A DNA stretch of 64,000 bases from contig NC_134683.1 in NCBI RefSeq assembly GCF_024713945.1, positions 312,501 through 376,500 of the forward strand. Direction: 5' to 3'. A program made the translations under genes and the position numbers. How positions within the stretch are numbered: the stretch's first letter is position 1; each line of letters starts with the position of its first letter. The notes under the pieces were generated by a model, which saw only the letters and a program-made list of their open reading frames with translations, had not been told where the DNA came from and ran no database searches. Below are positions 43,301-52,405 of this stretch, piece by piece. This DNA comes from Dermatophagoides farinae. Lineage: Eukaryota > Arthropoda > Arachnida > Sarcoptiformes > Pyroglyphidae.

Positions 43301-44833
43301 AATCATTATTTTGTTTTGATTAATTGTCCAAATGCAGATAGTGAAAAAAATGGAAAGGTAAAATCAAGAAAGAAAGATTGTGTTAAGTTTTTTTTCGTTA
43401 GTTAGAAAAAGAAAGATCAAGTAATTTGTAAGGTGATGGGGTTAAAAGTAAAAGTTTATCTTGTTGATTGAATTAGGAACAAAAAAAAACACAAGTCGAT
43501 TCGGGCCTTTTTTGTATTCATTATAAAAATTTTTCACAATCATCAATTTCGGTTTGTGTTGCTGAAGAATTACATTACCTAACTTATATTTTCTAAGTAC
43601 AACATCTTGTGATAATGGTAAATCATTACCAATTGAACTATGTTTCATTGCAGCATGTTGTTGTATTTCCAATGGATCCAATTGTGCTGTATAATGGCCA
43701 CGAACCTAATTTTTTTTATCCATTTCATTTCAAATTTTTGAATATCCATTTGGGGGAATTCACAGGGGCATTGTATTTGTGTGTGTGGGTGTTTTGAAAA
43801 TTTCAATGAAAAAAAAATGATAATAAAGGATTAATAAAACAGACAAAAAAAAGAAAGAGAAAAATAAATATTTGCCATAATTGATAAGATAAAAAAAAAC
43901 TGAAAAGAACAACAAAGTTTCTTTCTGTTCTGTACCCTATATTTGATGAACTAAATGATGATTATCAGAAAAAAAAACCGATGATTAATGACGTAAAATG
44001 ATTGACTGACTGACTGACTAAAATTGTTTGATTGTATGTACGTTTTGTACATTTTATTGCTGTTGCTGTTTTTTTTGTTGTTACAATAACTTTCTGGCTA
44101 CTTTGATGTGTATAATTATCGGGTTTTTTGCCATTTATGATGAATGAAAAAAATTTTTGTCAACCAGCCAAATTAGATAGATCTGACGGAGCAAAAATTT
44201 GGCCGGATGAAGAAATACAATGACGATTCAGAAAATAAATTTAGAAAATGATAAAGTCATCATATGACTATGCAGTGTGTGTATGTGTAAATGAAAAAAT
44301 ATTAAGTTTTTTTTCTGGATCAAATTTACATGCATTACAGGTTCCAAACATACCTGATAGGATCGAATAATAGCCTGTACGGATAAATGGTCTTCAATAT
44401 CACGTAATGAATCCGATGATGTTACTGCTGAACGTATTTCTGCTTGTGTTGTTGGTGTACGTCCACTGGCTGTTGGATACATTGTTGTTCGAGGCATTGC
44501 GGGCGATAGATATGCCTGTCCCGGTTCAGCTGTTTCAGATACACGAAAAAATACATCCCAACTTTTATGGACAGAATTTGGATCTTTCATCCATGCTTTA
44601 TACATTTCTTCCACATAAATTGATGATGATCCATTTAGGAATGGTTCCTGTACAACACGTGTTGCAACAGCTGCTTGTGTTGCAGCAGCAGCCGATTGGG
44701 ATTTCGGTATTGTAGATGATGTTGGATGTGATTGATTCACAAGAATACCAAAACGGCCATTAATCAATAGACCATTAAGTCCACCATATAAACGATGATG
44801 GCCGGATTTTAATGCAAGAGCAGCACGATACAT
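40334..44833 (-). CDS. Ogdh: 2-oxoglutarate dehydrogenase E1 component
   Basis: The exons are 44833-44354, then either 43705-43579 or 43297-43204, then 43122-42632, 42565-41171, 41113-40988, 40916-40510 and 40436-40334. All phases agree; the product is 1042 or 1031 aa. It is the thiamine-diphosphate E1 of the mitochondrial 2-oxoglutarate dehydrogenase complex (TCA cycle). Motifs: [17 protein letters not shown] near the start; [30 protein letters not shown]; the ThDP/Mg loop [10 protein letters not shown] with [26 protein letters not shown]; and C-terminal [13 protein letters not shown]. The first exon encodes a basic, Ala/Ser-rich mitochondrial leader ([17 protein letters not shown]). A strong donor, AAG|GTGAGT, at 45308/45307 on the minus strand may mark an untranslated 5' exon. 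The large catalytic core is in one 1395-nt exon. Length and motifs match animal OGDH rather than DHTKD1. Confidence 0.97.
43204..43297 (-). other. Ogdh: OGDH alternative exon 2a ([14 protein letters not shown] form)
   Basis: The exon is flanked by GATTAAG and GTATTC. It starts in phase 0 and ends in phase 1, encoding [14 protein letters not shown] and then [17 protein letters not shown]. Using it together with exon 2b would break the frame, so the two must be exclusive. Confidence 0.85.
43579..43705 (-). other. Ogdh: OGDH alternative exon 2b ([14 protein letters not shown] form)
   Basis: The exon is flanked by ATTAG and GTAATG. It starts in phase 0 and ends in phase 1, encoding [14 protein letters not shown] followed by 28 residues ending RKYKL. 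It corresponds to the VRGHLLAQLDPLGI form of vertebrate OGDH. Confidence 0.85.
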
Positions 44834-46445
44834 TTTCTTCTTTTTTTCGAATTCAGTAGATCAAAAGATTCGAAAGTGATGGAAATCAAACAAAAAAATG
44901 ACCAACAAAAACTTGGATAAAAACCAAAATACAGGATGTTTATATAAATAAATAAATCGAAGGAAGCAAAATGTTATCTCATCGGATCTTGTTGTCTTGT
45001 TTTGTTTTTTTTTATGAGAGAAAAATAATCAAAAATAAAACCATCAAAAAGTTTGGATGGATGAATGAACGATCAATAAAATTGCAACAATAATCGATTT
45101 GATGATGACGGCAAATGGCCAAAAAAAAAAAACAAATCAAAAAAACAGAAAACGGTTCAATTTTTCTCTTTGCTCACTCTATAGTGCCAAACTTGTATAT
45201 TTTTTTCTCTTTCTTTTCTATTAGATTGATGATTGAAACGACGAAAATAAAAAATGAGAAAAATCAAAAATCTGTCGAATGTTGTACAATATAATTTATA
45301 AACTCACCTTGTCTATGTCTTGTGGTGTTTGTTGTAGCACACATCAAAAATTGTACACAAAGTAGATGTAAAATTAATGATGATGATGATCTTGTTCAAT
45401 GAATGAATTTCAGATGAGAATGAAAATTTTTTTCAAAGAATCGTCATCGTCATCATTGAAATAATGAAAATTATCGCTATACACGAATTACACACACACA
45501 CGATAGAATTACGGTGACATAGAAAACAAATCGAACATTGAAATTCTACCACCAACCAACCAACATTGAATCATGAAAAACAATAACAAACCGAACGAAT
45601 GAAACGAAACCGGGCAAACTTGAAAGCAGCTGTAAAATATCGTTATTTTTTTCTTTTCAATATTTTAAGAATGATTTTCTTTTCGTTCTCTTTTTTTTGG
45701 CTGTTTTACTGCTGATTTAAACTGAGTCGATGCAAAATACAACAATATATATAAATGTTGATTTGGCGTTTAGAGATCAAAAAGGACGCCTGGATATACT
45801 GAAAACTGATGATGATGGTGGTTTGTGGTTGGTTGGTGGTGGTATTGGTGGCAGCAACGAAAAAAGCTTCAACACGAGTTTATGGAATTTAGTTTTTGTA
45901 GAAAAAAAGCCAATATTAATAGAATTTATTATTTTTTCAAATTATCAATTCACCGTAGACAATTACCGCGCGTGTTATAACCGATTGATGATCGATGAGC
46001 ACGCGTAAAAACGTGTTTAATATATTCTCATTCGATCGGCTATTTTAATTCATTTTGTTTCTTCTTGTTTCAATAAATTTTTTTTTTGTACAATTTTTCG
46101 TTGTGATTTTTTTTGGAAATTCCTTCGTATTTGCCATAAATTCATCTCTTCCAACAAATTAAGATAATTGAAAATGAGATAAAAATTAATTTTTTAGTCG
46201 AAAAAAGATTTTGAAAATGAAAAAATTTTCAATGAAAAAAAAATTATAGTCATTCAAGTGGAAATAGTCCCACGCAACACACGCACACTCACATTCGATT
46301 CGATTCGAGCCACACGTTTATCCGGCTTTGTGTCGATCTCTGTTTGTGTGTGTGTGTTTGTGAAGTGAGCACAAAGCTGATTTTTTCCAAATATTTATCG
46401 AATTTCTTTTTGTTCAAGAAAAATAATCAAACAACAACAACAAAA
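44834..46445. other. Divergent promoter region between OGDH and eIF3f
   Basis: About 1.6 kb. It probably contains a 5' UTR exon of OGDH ending at 45308, the OGDH promoter and the eIF3f 5' region. A 92-codon plus frame at 45730-46008 lacks any domain. Confidence 0.5.
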
Positions 46446-47357
46446 ATGTCAAATACATCGGTTCGTGTACATCCATTGGTCGTATATAATATTATCGATA
46501 TTTATGAACGAAGAAATTTGGATGCCAATCGTGTAATTGGTACTTTGCTTGGTTCTGTGGATAAATTGGGCAATGTTGAAATATCAAATTCATTCGTTGT
46601 TAAACATCGTGAAGCCAATAATGAAGTTGCTGTTGATTTGGAAGTAGCTAAAGAGCTATATGAATTGCATAAAAAAGTTTTTCCAAGTGAAACTATTGTT
46701 GGATGGTTTGCAACCGGTGGTGGTGAAGTCAATGAATATTCCGTTGTCATACATGATTATTATTCACGTGAATGTCAAAATCCTATCCATTTGACTGTGG
46801 ATCCATCAGCCGATGGTATTTCAGTTAAAGCTTATGTATCAACAATATTTGGTATTCCAGGCAAAAATGTTGGTACAATGTTCACACCGATTGATGATAT
46901 CAGTATATCGTATTGTTATGAACCAGAATTGATTGGTGTTCGTGCTTGTATGTATGCCGCTGGATTACCATCAGTATCGACGGATTCGAAAGAAATTTTC
47001 CTTGCAAATGAATTGGATCAAATCATACAAATGTGTAACAAATGTCAGGATGATATTGCACGTATTGTTAAATTTATCGAAGAGAAAATTCTTTCCGGTA
47101 CATCAAAAGTATCGATTCCATCGAATACCAATGATATTGGACGGCAATTGATGGCTATGATTGAAAACATTATACCATTTGGTGGTGATGATGACGAGGC
47201 ATTTAATTCAAATTTGAAAGATTTCCTCATGGTTGTTTACCTGTCGAACTTATCGAAAACACAACTTGGTTTGAATGAAAAAATAAGCCATTTACTTGCA
47301 ACTGAACGGCCAGCCATTACCGCTGCTGGTCATTCGGTTCCATCGACTTCATCGTAA
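46446..47357 (+). CDS. eIF3f: Translation initiation factor eIF3 subunit F
   Basis: This is a single 303-codon exon starting MSNTSVRVHPLVVYNIIDIY. The MPN (Mov34) domain covers about residues 5-135 (NRVIGTLLGSVDKLGNVEI, ETIVGWFATGGGEVNEYS, NPIHLTVDPSADGISVKAYV). The metal-binding JAMM residues are absent (GWFATGGG in place of a HxH motif), as is normal for eIF3f. The C-terminal helical part (DDIARIVKFIEEKI, DFLMVVYLSNLSKTQ) is the usual dimer-type extension with eIF3h. It works in the eIF3 complex on the 40S ribosome. The start at 46446 is chosen because family homology begins right there and the upstream frame is low-complexity. The length is close to other eIF3f proteins without the vertebrate Pro/Ala leader. 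Confidence 0.97.
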   Translation: MSNTSVRVHPLVVYNIIDIYERRNLDANRVIGTLLGSVDKLGNVEISNSFVVKHREANNEVAVDLEVAKELYELHKKVFPSETIVGWFATGGGEVNEYSVVIHDYYSRECQNPIHLTVDPSADGISVKAYVSTIFGIPGKNVGTMFTPIDDISISYCYEPELIGVRACMYAAGLPSVSTDSKEIFLANELDQIIQMCNKCQDDIARIVKFIEEKILSGTSKVSIPSNTNDIGRQLMAMIENIIPFGGDDDEAFNSNLKDFLMVVYLSNLSKTQLGLNEKISHLLATERPAITAAGHSVPSTSS

Positions 47358-47777
47358 TCTGAATTTGAAATTTTTTTTGAGCTCTGAAACCAACGAATAT
47401 AGCAGAAGAATCAAGATCAGATTTTTTTTCCTATTCTAATTATTTTTTTTCATATGATTATTTGTATTATAATTTTTGGGAATTTTTTTTCAAAACAAAT
47501 TTTCAAAAAAAAAATTCTGATTGATTTTTGAATAAAATAAAAAAACTTTTTCGCTAAAGTCTTGATCATCATATTTTTAAAGAAAAAAATTGAGTTTTCA
47601 TTTGTTTTTTATAATCAAGATTTTAGGGTAACCTGTAAAATATGGAACATTCTATATGAACGATCCATTGGAATTCAGCCCACAATTTTTTTCATTGTTT
47701 TATTTTTTTTTCATTTCATTTTCATTCCTCATTTTCCGTTCATAATTTTCTAAAAGACGACGTCGACGAAGAAAATA
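47358..47777. other. Spacer between eIF3f and HSBP1
   Basis: This contains the eIF3f 3' UTR with its poly(A) signal and the HSBP1 promoter. AT-rich; no other feature. Confidence 0.5.
47531..47536 (+). terminator. Poly(A) signal AATAAA of eIF3f
   Basis: AATAAA lies 174 nt after the eIF3f stop and about 240 bp upstream of the HSBP1 ATG. Confidence 0.5.
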
Positions 47778-48199
47778 ATGGATAGTAAAGAAGATATTAA
47801 ATCGACAGTCGCTGATAGTAATTCTCAAACTGCAGCGATGGCTGATAAAAATCTAAATGATAGCTTTAAATCGGTAAATACAAAATTTACACAAAAAAAA
47901 TGAAATTCAATTAAATTTTAAAATTTTCTCCATACAAGGTACAAGTGTTGCTACAAACAATGCAAGATAAATTCCAAGCAATGAGCGATGAAATCGTTCA
48001 TCGTATAGATGAAATGGGGCATCGTATTAATGATCTTGAACAGAATATTAGTGATCTGATGCAACAAGCCGATATGAATGAAAATTCAAATGAAATGTCA
48101 TCAACATCGGATTCACAACAACAACAACAACAACAACAGCAACAGTCAAAATCACAAACAATGGATGTTGGTAAACAGGACCAACAAATTGATGAGTGA
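47778..48199 (+). CDS. Hsbp1: Heat shock factor-binding protein 1
   Basis: The exons are 47778-47873 and 47939-48199 (118 aa, phase-0 intron). The core [19 protein letters not shown] and [20 protein letters not shown] is the conserved coiled coil of HSBP1, which forms trimers and binds HSF1 heptad repeats to damp the heat-shock response; it also occurs in other coiled-coil assemblies. HSBP1 is normally about 76 aa. Here there are roughly 20 more residues at the N-terminus and a C-tail with a run of ten Gln. An inner Met at codon 21 (MADKNLNDS) would give a more usual N-terminus, so the start is not certain. It is convergent with the lambda-crystallin gene, 143 bp away. Confidence 0.95.
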
Positions 48200-48342
48200 A
48201 ATAAACATTACATCAATAATAATCATCGTCATCATAGAATTTATTTGGAACATAAATTCCAGAATAAAATCAAAACATTCACATTTGATTAATTAATTTT
48301 CAATAAATCATTGACTTTTTTTTGCTTCATGTTTCAGAAAAA

Positions 48343-49359
48343 TCATTTGTTTGCTTTCTGTTTAAGTGTTGCCAATTCAACCAGACGTTCATCGCGCCAT
48401 TTACGGCGTTGATCCAATCGATCAATTGGAATTGCCTGGGCCATTTCTTTGACAATCAAATCGGCTGTTGGACCTCCCATTTGTGGTACTGGACCAAACG
48501 TCATGCTAACATCATGGATACCTTTCGAATATTTATCGAAATATTCACGCATACCATTAGCATTCAAATGAGCAGTTTCCCATGGTCCCATGAATGCATA
48601 ACGCATACCCAAACCGTGTGCCATTACTTTATCCACATCTTGGACGCTAATAACATCCGATTCAATCAGACGATAACATTCATTCAAAATTGCATACTGG
48701 ATGCGATTAACAATGAAACCTTCGATTTCTTTTTTCAAAGTAACGGGTTTTTGGCCAACTTTTTCCAATAATGCGCGTGTTCGATCAATAACCGCAGGAT
48801 TGGTCCATTTTGATGGAACTATTTCCACCAACGGTACAAAATAAGGTGGATTCACTGGATGTCCGACAATCATTTGACCATTATGTTTCAATCCTTCGAA
48901 CAGTTTGGATGGCAAAAAACAACTTGTAGAACTACAAAGCACAACATTATCCGAGCAAATTTGATCAATTTCATGAAAAACTTTTCGTTTCAATTGCAAA
49001 TCTTCGAAAACACATTCCTGGACGTGGACAGCACCATCCAAACATTCAGCAATTGTGCGTGCTTTATGAACATGGGACAATTGTTCCGATGCTGAAAGAT
49101 TTCCTCGAAGACATTTATCTTGTTCCAATTTTCGTATTTTTTCATTGATCCCTTTTATTGCTTCATTAACTTGTTCTTCTTTAATATCATAAAGATGAAC
49201 ATCAAAACCATGGGCAATGAATATCATTGTCCAGCTACGACCAATAAGGCCACTATAACCGTCAAACAAACAAAAAAAAACGAAAAGAAATTGAATCAAT
49301 TTTAAGAAGAAAAAGAAAAAAAAATCTTACCTTCCGACGATACCAATTTTGGGCGACAT
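48343..49359 (-). CDS. Cryl1: Lambda-crystallin / L-gulonate 3-dehydrogenase
   Basis: The exons are 49359-49331 and 49252-48343 (312 aa). The first exon gives MSPKIGIVG and the splice completes the Rossmann motif GIVGSGLIGRSW. The NAD-binding strand ends in VHLYD, whose Asp selects NAD over NADP. The 3-hydroxyacyl-CoA-dehydrogenase-type active site follows: LCSSTSCFLPSKL and VGHPVNPPYFVPLVEIVP with catalytic His, then GFIVNRIQYAILNECYRL. The helical C-domain includes HGLGMRYAFMGPWET. The family oxidises L-gulonate in the uronate cycle; the N-terminal exon of only 29 nt is easy to miss. The length matches animal CRYL1 (about 319 aa). Both splice sites fit the phase. Confidence 0.95.
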
Positions 49360-50139
49360 AATCGTTTGTGTTTCAAATTTTGGTTTGGTTTATTTTCTTC
49401 AAATCAAATCCGATTCGAGTGATTTTGTGTGTTGAATACAATTCGATCGAATGTTCACAGTATTTATGTGCGTGTGTGTTTTGTCCACAAACGTGAGATT
49501 TGAATGTTAATGAAAAAAAAACTAACGAAAAAAATCATTGTGACAAACATCATCATCAAACGGTGATAATCATGATGATGACAACAGAAAAAAAACTAGA
49601 TTAGATTGTCAACAACAAACAAAAAAAAATTAAGCATCAGAGTAAATTTTGTTTTTGTTCTGGTTCAAAATCCAAATCAATAAAAAAAACGATCAATCAA
49701 TTGGTTTCATTATTAATGATGATGATGATGATGTTGTCAACTGTCCAATGTTTTTTTTTTGCTGTTGTTTTTGTTGTTATTTGTGTCTGTTTTGTTCATT
49801 GTATCATGTCATGATGATGATATTTTTGAATTATGCCAATGAAAAAAAGAGAGAATCGAATCTAAAATTAAACAACATGACAAACAAACAATTTTTTTCT
49901 GTGTTTTTCAATCAAAGACTATTTTTGCCACAAACCATAACCATAACAACAACAAATTGCTTATCATCTGTGAAAAATAAGATTTGGATTTTTTTTTGTC
50001 CTCTTCATTGATGATAATTCAGTTTTTTTTTTGTCAACGGTTGATGAACTTTTTTTTTATCAAGAAAATGTAAAAAATTTTTGATTGAATTTAATCAATT
50101 TAATTTTAATAATCGTCATCATCATCATCATCATCAATT
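49360..50139. other. Intergenic, no gene supported
   Basis: This is the promoter side of Cryl1 and the 3' flank of hemolymph-like copy C. CAT/GAT repeats and T runs; a 120-codon plus frame at 49649-50011 is Phe/Cys-rich noise. Confidence 0.5.
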
Positions 50140-51096
50140 TTATCCAATAATTGAATCAGGATCAACAAATGAATCAAGTAAATCAATTAAAACAAACATT
50201 GGTGTTTTGAATCGTAATGCCTTTTGTCGTCGTGTAATTGGATCCAATGAATTTTTTCCATTCAATTTTAATGTTGTTGAATTAAATTTAGAATTTTGTT
50301 TAAATTTCAATGGTTTTTTCGTATCACATGCATCCGTTACATGAGTGTATTCACCACAAACTGTTTGTATATCACTGGAAATATTCGTTATGAAATCCAA
50401 AATGGTTTCACGATTTTTACGGCTACATTCATATTTTTCAATCAGATCATCGAAACAAAGATAAGCATCAGCTGTTAAGCTACGAAATGATGATGGTGGT
50501 AAGTAAATTTTAAGAAAAAAATTTGAAAATTTTTTTAAAACTCACCAACAACCATGAATAATTTTATCTTTATCCACTTCTAGATCCGGTATCCGAGAGA
50601 AATCTTTCAGCCAATTATCCAAACAAATAGTTTCGGTTCGTAAATGACGATTAATACATGGTGCAATTTTCAACAATGATGATAATCGTTTCGAACGTTT
50701 TGTACAATAATTACGCATCTGACGATTAACGGTGTAGAAAATAATTTTGGCATATTGAACCACCTCTTTTGTGAAACATCGTGTCATAAATGATTCAATT
50801 GTTTTCGAAACATTACGTATTTCACGACAAAATGGACGTAGTTCAGCATAATTTGTTGGAAAATATGGTGCATTTGGCCCTGGAGCATAGAATTTTGCTG
50901 CAATTTGATCCACACGTCGTTGATCAGCCTCTGAACAACCTGGTTTTTTCGTTAAAAGGTAACGTGATGTTTCTACTGTTGTTATTGTTCCATAACATAT
51001 GATTATTATCATAATCCCAATAATCGATTGAATCAATGAATTAGTCCTTGGTAATCGTTGTATCATCATCATCATCATCATCATCATCATAGTCAT
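50140..51096 (-). CDS. Secreted 27-kDa-hemolymph-like Cys-rich protein, copy C
   Basis: The exons are 51096-50546 and 50479-50140 (296 aa). It belongs to the same family as the genes at 27994 and 29551: PGCSEADQRRVDQIAAKFY, ELRPFCREI, FMTRCFTKEVVQYAKI, NYCTKRSKRLSSLLKIAPC, then IIHGCC across the intron, KYECSRKNRETILDF and VCGEYTHVTDACD. The intron is phase 2 and splits the CC pair, as in copies A and B. It is more divergent, with a C-terminal extension before LIDLLDSFV. The leader holds MTMMMMMMMMMIQRL, a Met run made by a CAT repeat, followed by a hydrophobic stretch (SIIGIMIIIICYG). An upstream in-frame, non-ATG extension exists, so 51096 is the likely start, though any Met in the run could serve. 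The function is unknown. Confidence 0.75.
51063..51089. repeat. CAT trinucleotide microsatellite inside the copy C leader
   Basis: Nine perfect CAT units encode a run of Met on the minus strand. Length change would alter the N-terminus in whole residues. Confidence 0.85.
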
Positions 51097-52405
51097 TGAG
51101 AAAAAAGGAAACGATAATGTCAGATTAATGTTGAATATGCCGACAAATGATTGAATGATTTTTATGGAATGACAAATGAGAATGATGAAAACAACGAAAC
51201 TAAACGAAACACGATACAACCAACGACTACTGATAGATATTGATCATCGTGATGATGACGATGATGGCCATGATCAAAGGATCAAACAACAAAAACAACA
51301 ATGACGACGACAACGCCGATGATGTTGTGGATGATGGAGATGATGACATTGTGTTCAAACAAAACCATCCGCTTTGGTACATTCTCAGAGAACTAATATC
51401 TTTTAATTTATTGCAAATAATTTTTTTTATTCGCTTCTAAAATCTGTGAAAAATAATTCAAAATTTTCTTTTCTATTGCAATAATCATCATCGATGGCTA
51501 TAAATAATATATATGGATAATGACCATGATGACCACCATTACCAGCAAAAAAAAACTGAAGAAGAAAATAACAACAAAGATTCTTCAATTCAGAATTTTT
51601 TAAAAATGATGATTATTGATTTTTGTTTTTTTTTGAAAAACAGGTTTTTTTCAAGTATATGTGTGTGTGTTTTTTTTCAATAAAAAATTTTCCTGTGTTT
51701 TTAAACCCTTGATTGATTAAAATTCGAGATTGATAAATCAATTCATCTGATTATGACAATTTCATTCATTCAGCGAGAAAAACCGTCCTGTATATCTTGA
51801 TAATAATAATAAGTGGTGGCTAATTAAAAATTAATCAATTCAAATTTTATTCAAATTTTTTCTTCTCATCAACAAGATTTATCCAGTGACGATGAACATG
51901 TGTGTTTTATATTTATGGATCAATAAAACAGTGACGAATCCAATTATTTCAAAGTTTTTGAATACATTACCAAAATTGAATTAGAATCATCATCAATGAT
52001 TTATTGTCGTTACTAAATTATAAAATGGAATCTTTTCATTTCATTTTTTCTAAATTTTTGACAAAAAAAAAATAACAAAATTCCCCAGAAACAACAATAA
52101 ATTTGAAATTGATAAAAAGTTTCTTTTTATTTTATTTAATTCAATTTAAAATTTATTTAATTTATTATTAAGTAGATAATTAAAGATTACGTAAGTAGAC
52201 AATTGTATTTAATGGTGTAGTAATGCAATGAACATATTGAGAATTATTATAAATTTGAAAAAGAGAGATACATTCCTAAAAAGAAGGAAAAAATGATGAA
52301 AATCATTTTGTTTTTCAACAAAAACAAATCAATTATGGTGGGATAAAATTTCGGTTATCACCCTCTTCCAATTACCCGATTATAAAATTCAATTGTTATT
52401 ATCGA
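51097..52405. other. Intergenic, no gene supported
   Basis: AT-rich DNA with GAT repeats (51240-51345). It holds the 5' flank of copy C and the 3' UTR of the PPM1D gene. No coding signal. Confidence 0.5.

Noticed and set aside
45730-46008. 92-codon plus-strand frame between OGDH and eIF3f.
   Set aside because: No domain, no leader, and it lies in the divergent promoter region; likely chance.
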